This document shows positions 1-8,474 of a stretch of DNA of 64,000 nucleotides, one piece after another. Numbering within the stretch: position 1 is the first letter of the stretch; each line of letters starts with the position of its first letter. Source of the stretch: CATQHQ01 sp965243805 (GTDB lineage Bacteria > Gemmatimonadota > Gemmatimonadetes > Longimicrobiales > Gaopeijiaceae). Location: contig OZ251577.1 of NCBI GenBank assembly GCA_965243805.1, positions 310,001 through 374,000 of the forward strand. The letters run 5' to 3'. The notes below the pieces were generated by a model that saw nothing but the letters and a program-made list of their open reading frames with translations, made no database searches and had not been told where the DNA came from. Position numbers and translations under genes: made by a program.

Positions 1-1
1 T

Positions 2-1228
2 CGTGCCGAGGGCGTGATTCGGTTTGACCTGTCGCCTTGTCCCCGCTTCAGGTATCCCGAGGACTTCGACCGCCAGAAGTTCGATGCCTGGCTCGGCCAG
101 TCGGGCATCTCAGGAAGCCCGCTGGTAGAGGATGTGCTGGTCAACATCGAAGTTGCCGAGCGGACGGGCGACAAGTTGCTCTTCCGCAACGCCGGTGTGC
201 TCTTCTTCGCCAAGAACGTGCGGCGGTTCTTCCCGGAAGCTTACATCACCTGTCTGCTGGGGAAAGGTGCCGACAAAGTCCACGTCTTGGACCGCAAGGA
301 TTTTGACGGCGGCGTTGTGGCGGACATAGAAGACGCGATGCGCTTCATCGAGCGCAACACCCGCACCGCCTATCGGATCGAGGGCTTGAGGCGGCAGAAC
401 ATCCCAGAGTACCCGATGGAGGCCGTCCGCGAGGCGATCACTAACGCGGTCATGCATCGAGACTGGTTCTTCGACGGCGCCAACGTGTTCGTAGAGATCT
501 ACGCGGACCGGATCGAGGTGATCAGTCCCGGCGGCCTGCCGAAGGGTCTGGCCCCGGCCGACTTAGGGAACGCGAGCATCCGACGGAACCCGCTCATCGC
601 GGATCTGCTCCACCGCATCAACTTCATCGAGAAGGCGGGGACTGGGATCCGCCGCATCCGGGACGGAGCCCGGCGGCAGAACTGTCCTGAACCGGAGTTC
701 ACCGTTGGTCGCTTCGTCACGGTCACGTTCCGTCCGAACCCAGAAGTTCGGCGATGTGGCCAGCGGGCGGAGATAGGCCCACGGGTCGGCAGGGAGGCTA
801 CCGGGGAAGTCGGGGGGCACACCGGGGAAGTCACCGAGGAAGTCACCGGGGAAGTTACCGGGGAAGTTACCGGGGGAGTCGAGGCGCATACCGCCCAAGT
901 CGGGGATGCGACCGCCCAAGTTGAGGGCTCGACCGACCAAGTCACCGCCCAAGTCGGAGGCATTACCGACCAAGTTGCCGGGGAAGTTCACCACCGTGTG
1001 GCTCGACTGCTCGGGGTGATGTCGGGCGAGATGAGTAGGCAGGACATCCAAGACGCTCTCGGCCTGAGACATCGAAACTACTTTCGGAAAGCCTACCTGC
1101 TCCCCGCCCTGCGGGCCGGCCTGATCGAGATGACCATCCCGGACAAGCCGCGCAGCAGCAAGCAGCGGTACCGGCTCACGCCGGCGGGAAGGGAGCGTGC
1201 GAGGCAACTCAAGGGCACCCGGCAATGA
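2..1228 (+). CDS. Schlafen/AlbA-type ATP-binding regulator, 5' truncated
   Basis: C-terminal part of an ATP-binding protein of the AlbA_2/HATPase_c_4 type (COG2865-like), common in defence islands as a putative regulator. The frame is open to the window edge, so the N-terminal AlbA_2 DNA-binding domain lies outside; GTG at 14 is only the first visible start codon. Counted from that GTG, residues 136-151 form the N-box (EAVREAITNAVMHRDW), about 171-180 give SPGGLPKGL, and about 210-217 give KAGTGIRR, the ATP-lid type glycines. Residues 265-325 are a low-complexity linker of TGEV, TAQV and TDQV repeats. Residues 330-404 look like a winged helix often found at the end of this family. The stop overlaps the next gene by 4 bases (ATGA), so the two are translationally coupled. 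The biochemical role is not established from sequence. Confidence 0.8.
   Translation, partial: RAEGVIRFDLSPCPRFRYPEDFDRQKFDAWLGQSGISGSPLVEDVLVNIEVAERTGDKLLFRNAGVLFFAKNVRRFFPEAYITCLLGKGADKVHVLDRKDFDGGVVADIEDAMRFIERNTRTAYRIEGLRRQNIPEYPMEAVREAITNAVMHRDWFFDGANVFVEIYADRIEVISPGGLPKGLAPADLGNASIRRNPLIADLLHRINFIEKAGTGIRRIRDGARRQNCPEPEFTVGRFVTVTFRPNPEVRRCGQRAEIGPRVGREATGEVGGHTGEVTEEVTGEVTGEVTGGVEAHTAQVGDATAQVEGSTDQVTAQVGGITDQVAGEVHHRVARLLGVMSGEMSRQDIQDALGLRHRNYFRKAYLLPALRAGLIEMTIPDKPRSSKQRYRLTPAGRERARQLKGTRQ
799..993 (+). repeat. 12-bp coding tandem repeat
   Basis: Five in-phase 12-bp units of the form ACCGGGGAAGTY occupy 821-880, flanked by more degenerate copies (ACCGCCCAAGTY, ACCGACCAAGTY) out to about 993. 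They encode repeated T-G-E-V, T-A-Q-V and T-D-Q-V tetrapeptides between the ATPase and the winged helix. Because the unit is a multiple of three, copy-number change would lengthen or shorten the linker without breaking the frame. Confidence 0.85.
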
Positions 1229-4200
1229 CCGCATCGGAGCTGCTCCGCACGCTGGTGCGCCAGGGCGTTGGCCTTCGCTCCGACGCGCAAGAAACAGCCT
1301 CGCCTTCGTCTGTAACCGTCGCCGGCGTCGAAGTTGCGGCCGCCACGCTCCCCGGCGAGCGCTCCATGCGGGCCGAGTGGCGCAGGCGGGCAGGCCATGC
1401 TGCCACCCCATTCCTTCTGCTGGCCGACGACACTGGCCGCCCCGGCCGCATCCGCGTGCTCGGTCCCGCGACGCACCAGAGTCCCGTGCGCTCGGTGGAC
1501 TCCGGGCACTTGAACGAAACGCTCAAGCAACTCGCGGGCATGTCTCCGTTGCAGGCGGTGCGTCGACTGGCCGCCGACCTGAACCGCGCCGCGGGCGACG
1601 GGCTGGCGCTGAACGGCCTGCTCACGCGGCACACCTTGGAGTCGCGCTTCAAGCGAGACCGCGATAAATGGAGAGAGGCCCGGCGGACCGTCGCCGATCT
1701 TGCGCATTCGGGCGGCACTTGGCGCCAGACGCTGACGGCGTTGGGCTACGACCTTGAACCCCTGCCAAGACGGGGCTACTTGGCCCGCTACGAGGGCAAG
1801 CCGGTGGCGGTCGTGCATCCCAAGAAGACCGCGGAAGCACTGGCTCGCTTGGACCGGGACGGTCGCCCGCCCGAGGGCCTGCTGGCGTCGGACTGCAAGG
1901 CACGAGGCGCCCGCTGGGGCATCCTGGCGTTCGGCGGCCGCTATCGGCTGTTCGACGTTGATTCCTCGCACGGCACGCGCCAGTGGCTTGAGCTGGACGC
2001 GGGCCTGCTGAGCGACGACCGTCGACCATTCCTGGCCTTGCTAGCACCCGCGTGGCTGGCCGGGGGCAAGTTCGCGGCGTTGCAGGAGGAGGCCCAGAAG
2101 TTCGGCGTCCAGCTTCGCGCCCGGCTCGACCGTACGATCCGTCAGGAGGCCCTTCCCGCGCTGGCCACGGGCATGGAGCGATGGGCCAAGGAGCACGGCC
2201 TGGACCTGAACGACGACGCCCAGCGCGAGGAGCTGGAGCACGCCGCGATGACACTGGTGTTCCGCGCCGTGTTCATCCTCTTCGCGGAGGGCGCGGGCCA
2301 CCTGCCGACGAACAACGAGTCCTACAAGAAGGCGTCGCTCTCTGCGCTAGTGGCGGAAGCCCACGACACAACGGCCAAGCTGAGCCCGGCGTCGTCGTCG
2401 CTATGGCACGGCTTCGTGCGGCTGGTGAAGGCGATGCGCTCCGGCAACCCGGCTTGGGACGTGCCCGCCTACAACGGCGCGCTGTTCGCGGCCAAGGACT
2501 TCGCGGGCGCGGCACTGCTGGAACGCATGGAACTCCGCGACCCCGAGTTCGGACGCGTTCTGGAGGCCGTGGGGCACGATGTCGACCAGGGCAAAGGCGT
2601 GGATTTCTCCACGTTGGAGATCGCCCACATCGGCCACACCTACGAGTCGTTGCTGGGCCTGCGCCTTTCGCTGGCCACCCGGCCGCTCAGCTACGACGCC
2701 AAGAAGGACCGGTACGTGAGCGCGTCGCCGACCAGCGCCGAAGTGAAGCCAGGCGGCCTCCTGTGGCAGACGCACGCCGGGGGCCGGAAGGCAGGAGGAG
2801 TCTACTACACGCCCGTCGAGATTGTGCGCCACTTGGTGCAGGGCGCCGTCGAGCCGCCGTTCGAGCGGCACTTGGACCAGGTCGCGGAAACGGCGAAGGC
2901 GGACCCAGAGGCGGCAGCCAAGCTGCTGCTGTCGTTTGCGGTCGTGGACCCGGCGTGCGGCAGCGCCCACTTCTTGGTGCAGGTGGCCGACACCCTGGCC
3001 GATATGACCGTGCGCTTCCTGGCCGAGCATCCTCTGCCGCCGTTGCTCGATGCGCTGGAGCGGTTGCGCAGCCGAGCGTCTCCAGGCGTGGAGTGCGAGG
3101 ATGTGGCCCTGCTCCGCCGGCTGATCGTGAAGCACTGCGTCTTCGGGGTGGACCGGAGCGCGATGGGCGCGGAGGTGGCAACTCTGTCGCTGTGGCTGGC
3201 GTCGTTCGTGCCGGGGCTTTCGCTGGCGTACTTGGGCCGCAACGTGGTGGTGGGCGACGCTTTGATCGGCGTGGGCGATCCGAAACCGCTGCTGGACGAG
3301 GTGCCGCTCTTCGAGGAGCCGCTACGACGGGCCTTGGACGAAGCCACGGCAACCGTGAGCAAGCTGGCGGAAATCCACGACCGGACGCCTGAGGAGGTGG
3401 AGGCCAGCCGGGCGGCCGACCAGGAGGCGTGGGCGGCGACTCGGGGGCTGGAGCGTCTCTTCCACCTGTGGACGGCCGAGCAGTTCGGGCTCGTGGGCGC
3501 CCGCGAGGAGGTCGCAAACCACGGCGCGGCCGTGATGTTGGGCAAACGCAAGACCGTCCTCGTGCGCCAAGCGGACACGCTGGCCAAGCACCACCAGTTC
3601 CTCCACTGGCCGGTGGCGTTCCCGCAGGTCTTCTCGCGGCCGTCTCCCGGCTTCGACGCGTTGGTCGGCAACCCGCCCTGGGAAGAGGTGACGGTCGAGA
3701 AGCTCTCGTTCTACGGGCTGTACCGGCCCGGCATCAACGCTTTGGCAGAGAAGGACCGGGCGGTCGTGGTGGACGAGCTGGTGCGGGAGCGGCCGGGGTT
3801 GGTCACGGAACTGTCGGACCGCCAAGAGAAGGCAAAGGCGTACCGGCGTGCGCTGGCTGCCGGGGATTACCAGTCGACCGGCAGCGATCCAGACCTGTAC
3901 AAGTACTTCTGCCAGCGGTATGCTGTCCTGTTGCGGCGAGAAAACGGGGGGGGGGGGGGGGGGGGGGGATTTATCGGCGTTGTGTTGCCGAGGACTGCGT
4001 TCAACGCCAGAGGTTCCATCGCCTTTAGGAAACGCCTCTACTCGGACTTGACCACTCATCGCATAGACTTCCTGGTGAACGACAAGCGTTGGATATTCGA
4101 CACGTCGCCACGCTACTCGATCGCGCTGCTCACGGCAGAGAATCGGACACCGAGTTCTGGTCACCGCTTCGCGGTCGCTGGCACTGCCGCCTCAAAGCGC

Positions 4201-5133
4201 GAATGGTCGCGGCAGGCAGAGGAAGATGGGGTCCATCCTCCCCTTCAGGCACTCGGTCCTGGTCTGGAGACGCCGCTATTGCGTTCACAGGCAGAGGCCG
4301 ATTTGTTGGCTCGCGTCCGTACGGGTAGCCGATTCCCCCACGGCTCGGACGGCCAGTGGTCTTGCTTCCCGGTGCGCGAACTGGACGAAACCAATGACAA
4401 GAAGCTGTGGCGAGATGGGGGCGACGCCGCGTTGTGGAAGGGTGCCAGCTTCCGCCAATACGACCCTCATGGAGCACACGCTCGCCCCTGTCCACGGAGC
4501 CCCGCCCTCCTCAAGAAGGTGCAGAAGCCACGGCCTGGGTCCGGTTCGCTTCTTGCCAAGACGTTGACCGTAGCCCAACGCTGCCAGGCCGTTCGTCGCG
4601 ACCTAAACCTAGACCGAATTGCCTTCCACGACGTCGCTCGCGGCACCGACCCGCGCACTGTAGTGGCAGCCTTGATCCCCAAGGGGATATTCCTGACAAA
4701 TAAGGCTCCTTATCTGTCGTTTCCGACCGGCGACCCGCTGGCGCGGGCCGCGTGCCTGGGCATCATGAACAGCCTCCCATTCGACTGGCAGGCCCGCCGT
4801 TTCGTCGAGATCAACCTTAACTTTTTCCTGCTCGAGGGCTTCTATGTCCCCTCCCTGACCGACGAAGATTACGCCGGGATCGGTCGAGCCGCCGCCCGCC
4901 TCTCCGCCGTGGACGACCGCTTCACCGACTTCGCCCGCGAGACCGGCGTGGAGTGCGGTCCGCTGTCCGACGCCGAGCGCTTGGACCTGCGCCTGGAGAT
5001 CGACGCCCGAGTGGCCCGCGCCTGGAACCTCACGCCCGACGATCTCCAGGTCATCTACGACGATTTCACCACCAACGCGCTACCGCCTGCGTACCGCACA
5101 CAACTGACCAAGCGGCTCATGGAGCTGTGCTGA
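1225..5133 (+). CDS. Eco57I-like adenine-specific DNA methylase
   Basis: Large protein (1302 aa) of the Eco57I / type IIG class that methylates adenine in DNA. Residues 573-585 carry the SAM-binding motif I (VVDPACGSAHFLV) and residues 816-819 carry the catalytic NPPW motif IV. The C-terminal third (about 920-1302) is expected to hold target recognition. No PD-(D/E)XK nuclease motif is obvious at the N-terminus, so it may be a methylase or modification subunit rather than a complete type IIG enzyme. Its size and class resemble DrmMI of DISARM class 1 and PglX of BREX. A 23-base G tract at 3946-3968 encodes Gly908-915 just before the conserved IGVVLPR segment, and the frame is open (ON) in this assembly. 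Losing or gaining one G would terminate the protein at about 941 or 934 residues, removing the presumed recognition region. It overlaps the upstream gene by 4 bases. Confidence 0.9.
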   Translation: MTASELLRTLVRQGVGLRSDAQETASPSSVTVAGVEVAAATLPGERSMRAEWRRRAGHAATPFLLLADDTGRPGRIRVLGPATHQSPVRSVDSGHLNETLKQLAGMSPLQAVRRLAADLNRAAGDGLALNGLLTRHTLESRFKRDRDKWREARRTVADLAHSGGTWRQTLTALGYDLEPLPRRGYLARYEGKPVAVVHPKKTAEALARLDRDGRPPEGLLASDCKARGARWGILAFGGRYRLFDVDSSHGTRQWLELDAGLLSDDRRPFLALLAPAWLAGGKFAALQEEAQKFGVQLRARLDRTIRQEALPALATGMERWAKEHGLDLNDDAQREELEHAAMTLVFRAVFILFAEGAGHLPTNNESYKKASLSALVAEAHDTTAKLSPASSSLWHGFVRLVKAMRSGNPAWDVPAYNGALFAAKDFAGAALLERMELRDPEFGRVLEAVGHDVDQGKGVDFSTLEIAHIGHTYESLLGLRLSLATRPLSYDAKKDRYVSASPTSAEVKPGGLLWQTHAGGRKAGGVYYTPVEIVRHLVQGAVEPPFERHLDQVAETAKADPEAAAKLLLSFAVVDPACGSAHFLVQVADTLADMTVRFLAEHPLPPLLDALERLRSRASPGVECEDVALLRRLIVKHCVFGVDRSAMGAEVATLSLWLASFVPGLSLAYLGRNVVVGDALIGVGDPKPLLDEVPLFEEPLRRALDEATATVSKLAEIHDRTPEEVEASRAADQEAWAATRGLERLFHLWTAEQFGLVGAREEVANHGAAVMLGKRKTVLVRQADTLAKHHQFLHWPVAFPQVFSRPSPGFDALVGNPPWEEVTVEKLSFYGLYRPGINALAEKDRAVVVDELVRERPGLVTELSDRQEKAKAYRRALAAGDYQSTGSDPDLYKYFCQRYAVLLRRENGGGGGGGGFIGVVLPRTAFNARGSIAFRKRLYSDLTTHRIDFLVNDKRWIFDTSPRYSIALLTAENRTPSSGHRFAVAGTAASKREWSRQAEEDGVHPPLQALGPGLETPLLRSQAEADLLARVRTGSRFPHGSDGQWSCFPVRELDETNDKKLWRDGGDAALWKGASFRQYDPHGAHARPCPRSPALLKKVQKPRPGSGSLLAKTLTVAQRCQAVRRDLNLDRIAFHDVARGTDPRTVVAALIPKGIFLTNKAPYLSFPTGDPLARAACLGIMNSLPFDWQARRFVEINLNFFLLEGFYVPSLTDEDYAGIGRAAARLSAVDDRFTDFARETGVECGPLSDAERLDLRLEIDARVARAWNLTPDDLQVIYDDFTTNALPPAYRTQLTKRLMELC
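3946..3968 (+). repeat. G23 homopolymer, candidate phase-variation tract
   Basis: Twenty-three consecutive G bases lie inside the methylase gene; I noticed no other homopolymer of comparable length in the window. Slipped-strand mispairing at such tracts switches genes on and off in known phase-variable restriction-modification systems (for example poly-G tracts in Campylobacter and Neisseria). With +1 G the frame stops at 4028, and with -1 G at 4051 (coordinates of this sequence). An assembly or sequencing length error is possible at such a run. Confidence 0.9.
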
Positions 5134-5218
5134 TCACGCAGGCGCCAGCACAGTCGCGCTGCAATTCCGTTGCGGCTCGGCACGGACCTCATCCACGCTT
5201 TGGCACCATGAGTACGCC

Positions 5219-6394
5219 ATGAGTACGGACGCCACAGCGAGAACGAGCGCACCATGGGCGTGGAGCCGCAACACCCCAGAGTTCCGCTGGTACGCCTTCG
5301 GTCGCTACTACGCCATGTTTCCGTCCAAGTTTGCGTGCGATGCCGTCAAGGGCCTCACGAGCAAGGGCCAGCTCGTCCTGGACCCGTTCTGCGGTCGCGG
5401 GAACGGACCGTTTGCGGCGACCGTACTTGGACGCCGGAGCGTCGGGATCGACGTAAACCCCCTGGCTTGGCTGTACACCGCCGCGAAGCTTCGACCGCCC
5501 CGCAAGTTGCAGAAGGTCCTGGATCGGCTGACAGCGATCGGGCGGGCTTGCCGCAAGCAGGACCGGAAGGCCCGGACTCGCTTCGAGCGCATGGCCTGGG
5601 CGCCGGGGGTGCGGTCGTTTCTTCGGGCGGCTCGTCGGGAACTGGACTGGCGGACCGACCAAGTCGACCGCACGCTCATGGGATTCGTCATGCTCCACAT
5701 GCAGGACAAGCTCGGGAGCGGCCTTTCCAACCACCTCTGGCCCACCATCGCGTGCTCTCCGACCTACGCGGTGAAGTGGTGGACAAGGAACGGGCTCGTG
5801 CGGCCTCCCGATCTTGATTCGGTGGCGGTCCTCGCCGACAAGATTCGTCGGCGTTACAAGTACGGCACGCCCGAGCAGGCGGACGGGAAAGCGCTGCTGG
5901 GCGACGCCCGGACTGCACTCCGCGAGCAAGCCGTCATGGAAGCGGACCTGTTGCTGACCTCCCCGCCGTACATCGGCGTCACCGACTACTGGAACGACCA
6001 CTGGATCAGGTTGTGGATGCTGGGACACTCGTTTCGCAAGAACTGGACCAAGTCCGCCAAGTTCGGCAATCAGTCCGAGTACAATGCCCTCCTGCGTGGA
6101 GTCTTCCGTCAGGCGCGAAGGCACATGAAGAGCAAGGCGCCGGTACTGGTCCGAAGCGATCAGCGTCGGTTGACGGCCGACACCTGCAAGGCAGTGCTTC
6201 GTCGTGTCTGGCCCGATCGGATCGTGTATCTTCGTACAACGGCCGCGCCCGACGAGGGAGTGTCGCGTCACCACGGCAGAGGCGGGAGGCGGGCGAAGGA
6301 GCTGGACATCCTGCTGCTCGGGTGTGGCAGCGGCAGCGGCGTGCGGGAGTGGGCGGAACAGCAGGGCTTTCGGGAGGCAGCGGACGACCAGTGA
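5219..6394 (+). CDS. DNA methyltransferase (N4-cytosine/N6-adenine type)
   Basis: A 391-aa SAM-dependent DNA methyltransferase. Motif I is DPFCGRGN at residues 55-62, followed by GIDVNP (the acidic loop of motif II). The catalytic motif TSPPY is at residues 247-251, which fits the amino-methyltransferases that modify the exocyclic N4 of cytosine or N6 of adenine. Motif I precedes motif IV, with about 185 residues between them that may contribute to target recognition. It lies 85 bases after the Eco57I-like methylase, so the island carries two different modification activities. The start is in a local duplication: an ATGAGTACG copy at 5209 opens a four-codon frame (MSTP) whose TGA overlaps the chosen ATG at 5219. 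Confidence 0.85.
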   Translation: MSTDATARTSAPWAWSRNTPEFRWYAFGRYYAMFPSKFACDAVKGLTSKGQLVLDPFCGRGNGPFAATVLGRRSVGIDVNPLAWLYTAAKLRPPRKLQKVLDRLTAIGRACRKQDRKARTRFERMAWAPGVRSFLRAARRELDWRTDQVDRTLMGFVMLHMQDKLGSGLSNHLWPTIACSPTYAVKWWTRNGLVRPPDLDSVAVLADKIRRRYKYGTPEQADGKALLGDARTALREQAVMEADLLLTSPPYIGVTDYWNDHWIRLWMLGHSFRKNWTKSAKFGNQSEYNALLRGVFRQARRHMKSKAPVLVRSDQRRLTADTCKAVLRRVWPDRIVYLRTTAAPDEGVSRHHGRGGRRAKELDILLLGCGSGSGVREWAEQQGFREAADDQ

Positions 6395-6434
6395 CTTGGC
6401 CCGAGGCATTGACCTGAGATGGAAGGGGGGAGAC

Positions 6435-6635
6435 ATGAAGCTGCAAGTCGACAAGGGCGACGACGCCCTGTACCTGCGCCTCGGCGAGTCGGCCATTGTC
6501 GAGACGGAGGAGGTCGCGCCGGGCGTCGCGCTCGATTACAACAAGTCGGGTGAGGTGGTCGGCGTGGAGGTGCTCCACCTGTCGCGTCGGTCGTCCGAGA
6601 TGAAGTTGTCGTCCCTGGACACCGTAGCCGAATGA
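6435..6635 (+). CDS. DUF2283 family protein
   Basis: A 66-aa protein with the DUF2283 pattern: a YLRLG segment near residue 13, then VAPGVALDYN and VVGVEVLHLS. DUF2283 proteins are small, of unknown function, and often sit next to toxin-antitoxin or defence genes. A purine-rich AAGGGGGGAGA stretch lies just upstream of the ATG at 6435. The final codons overlap the next start by 4 bases, implying coupled translation. I infer a small accessory or antitoxin-like partner for the neighbouring ATP-binding protein, without direct evidence. Confidence 0.8.
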   Translation: MKLQVDKGDDALYLRLGESAIVETEEVAPGVALDYNKSGEVVGVEVLHLSRRSSEMKLSSLDTVAE

Positions 6636-7381
6636 CCGAGGACTGCTGGATAGAAGCCGCCAGTGCGGCTCACATCGACGTCCAGAAGTTTCGATCCTAC
6701 CTCCGGGCCCTCGGATTCGACACGGAACAGGACCCCCAGCCCACCGACAAGGACGATCTCCACAACCGGGGCGTGCTGACGGAGTTTGGCGGCACCCTGC
6801 GCCCGACTCTCTACGGGGTGCTCGCGTACGGCATGGAGCCCCAGCGCTACCCGCAGACGCGGAACTTCCGGGTGGAGTGCGTGGCCTACGAAGGGGACGA
6901 CCGGGCGTCCCGGGTGCTCCAGGTGGCCGATGCGGCAGGTCGCCTCGACGATCAGGTCCAGAGAGCGGCGGGCTGGTTCGCGGGTCTCGGCAGGCTCGCG
7001 TCGTACCGCAATCTGGTCCGCGAAGACCGTCCACTGTTGCCGCACGCGGTGATTCAGGAGGCCCTGGTCAACGCCGTCGTCCACCGGGAGTACGCCCTTA
7101 CGGGATCGAAGGTGCTGTTGGAGGTGTTCTCGCGACGCGTCCACGTGACCAGCCCCGGGACCTTGCCCCGCAGGCGGGTGGCGAGCGTGCGCGCCGGTGC
7201 TGCTCCCCGATCGAGAAACAAGTCCCTGACGAACTTCATGGTCGCAATGGGCCTCATGGAGCGGCGGGGAAGCGGATGGCTCCTGATGCGCCGAGCCATG
7301 CGCGAGTTCAACGGCACCGAGCCCGAGCTGGTGCACGACGAGGAAGGCGGACTCGTGAGCGTGCGCTTCGACCTGGACTGA
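6632..7381 (+). CDS. short ATP-binding protein (HATPase_c_4-like)
   Basis: A 249-aa paralogue of the ATPase part of the first gene. It has the N-box VIQEALVNAVVHREY (around residues 138-152), TSPGTLP in place of SPGGLP, and ERRGSGW in place of EKAGTGI. It starts with its own ATG overlapping the DUF2283 stop (ATGA). It lacks room for an N-terminal AlbA_2 domain and has neither the repeat linker nor the winged helix, so it is a minimal form of the family. It may act with DUF2283 as a regulator of the island, or be a decayed domain. Function unknown. Confidence 0.75.
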   Translation: MTEDCWIEAASAAHIDVQKFRSYLRALGFDTEQDPQPTDKDDLHNRGVLTEFGGTLRPTLYGVLAYGMEPQRYPQTRNFRVECVAYEGDDRASRVLQVADAAGRLDDQVQRAAGWFAGLGRLASYRNLVREDRPLLPHAVIQEALVNAVVHREYALTGSKVLLEVFSRRVHVTSPGTLPRRRVASVRAGAAPRSRNKSLTNFMVAMGLMERRGSGWLLMRRAMREFNGTEPELVHDEEGGLVSVRFDLD

Positions 7382-7401
7382 CGACCGGACTAGGAGCCGT
7401 C

Positions 7402-8217
7402 TTGCCCGAACGCACCGCCATCGAGTGGACCGACGCCACGTGGAACCCCACCACCGGCTGCACTCATGTGTCGGCCGGGTGCGACCACTGCTACGCCGAG
7501 CGGCTGGCTGGCCGGCTGCTGGCGGCCACCTACCGTGCTCGCCTCCCGGTAGTGGACACCGAAGCGAACCGACAGGACCCCTTTGCGGTTCGGACTTGGC
7601 CGGAGCGGCTGGCCATACCCGGTTCGTGGCGCCGACCCCGTCGCATCTTCGTCAACTCCATGTCCGACCTCTTCCACAAGGACGTGCCGGAGAAGTTCGT
7701 CCGTCGCTGCTTCCAGGTGATGCTTGACGTCGGCCGTCACGTCTACCAAGTCCTGACCAAGCGCCCCGGTCGAGCAGCCCGGTTCGTCGAGAAACACGCC
7801 GACCTCTTCCCCGCCGGGCTCCCGCCCCACGTCTGGATCGGCACGTCCGTGGAGGACCAGTCGGTTGCGTACCGGGTCCGGCACCTGCTGGGCGTCCGTG
7901 CCGCGGTTCGCTTCTTGAGCTGCGAGCCGCTGATCGGCCCAGTTGACCTGTCCAACTTCCTGTCTAGGCGAGGGAACGAGCGTCAACTTGGCCGCGAAGC
8001 CGACGCCGGGCCCTCGCGGCTCCACTGGGTGATCGCGGGTGGCGAGAGCGGTCCGGGTGCCCGGCGGATGGCCCCCGAGTGGCCGCGCCTCTTGCGGGAC
8101 CAATGCCGCGCCGGGGGCGTTCCCTTCTTCTTCAAGCAATGGGGAGGCCGGACCCCGAAGGCAGGAGGCCGAGAACTGGACGGCACGACCTGGGACGAGT
8201 TTCCACCTGATTCGTGA
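7402..8217 (+). CDS. DUF5131 (phage Gp37/Gp68) family protein
   Basis: A 271-aa member of the DUF5131/Gp37-Gp68 family. Residues 7-20 read IEWTDATWNPTTGC, and Cys20, Cys27 and Cys30 form a C-x6-C-x2-C cluster (GCTHVSAGCDHC), reminiscent of a metal or radical-SAM-like cluster. The C-terminal part has WVIAGGESGPGARRM and FFFKQWGG, both typical of the family. TTG at 7402 is taken as the start because AGGAG sits 5 bases upstream and no ATG or GTG fits. Family members are found in phages and defence loci, often beside the three-Cys-motif partner TcmP, which is not seen here. It directly precedes the ABC-three-component-like pair. Reaction unknown. Confidence 0.8.
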   Translation: MPERTAIEWTDATWNPTTGCTHVSAGCDHCYAERLAGRLLAATYRARLPVVDTEANRQDPFAVRTWPERLAIPGSWRRPRRIFVNSMSDLFHKDVPEKFVRRCFQVMLDVGRHVYQVLTKRPGRAARFVEKHADLFPAGLPPHVWIGTSVEDQSVAYRVRHLLGVRAAVRFLSCEPLIGPVDLSNFLSRRGNERQLGREADAGPSRLHWVIAGGESGPGARRMAPEWPRLLRDQCRAGGVPFFFKQWGGRTPKAGGRELDGTTWDEFPPDS

Positions 8218-8249
8218 CCGAGTACCATCGACTCCGAGAGGAGGGACCG

Positions 8250-8474
8250 ATGATTCTGCCCACTAAACACGTGTCCGAGGCCGAGTCCCTGCTGGCGGCA
8301 GGAGCGGTATTGCTCCACGAGCTCGACCGTCCGCGAACGGTGACCGACCTCTGGGAGGCGACAAGAGGCGAGGGGATCGCCAGCTTCGACCGCTTCGTGC
8401 TGGCGGCCGAGATGCTCTATACGATCGGCGCCATCAACTTTCGCGACGGGCTCTTGAAGAAGCGTCGGCCATGA
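8250..8474 (+). CDS. ABC-3C system middle component 6-like protein
   Basis: A 74-aa protein matching the pattern of ABC-three-component middle component 6: an N-terminal ILPTKHVSEAESLLAAGA, then TVTDLWE and a short helix-turn-helix-like end finishing in GLLKKRRP. In ABC-3C systems the middle component couples an effector to an ABC ATPase. It has a strong ribosome-binding site (GAGGAGGGA) 6 bases before the ATG. Its TGA overlaps the ATG of the following ATPase by 4 bases, which is the expected pairing. Recognition is from memory of the family pattern; a profile search would settle it. Confidence 0.75.
   Translation: MILPTKHVSEAESLLAAGAVLLHELDRPRTVTDLWEATRGEGIASFDRFVLAAEMLYTIGAINFRDGLLKKRRP

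Noticed and set aside
799..993. Possible CRISPR array in the first gene
   Set aside because: Units are 12 bp, directly adjacent and in coding frame, with no spacers. I saw no CRISPR array or cas gene in the window.
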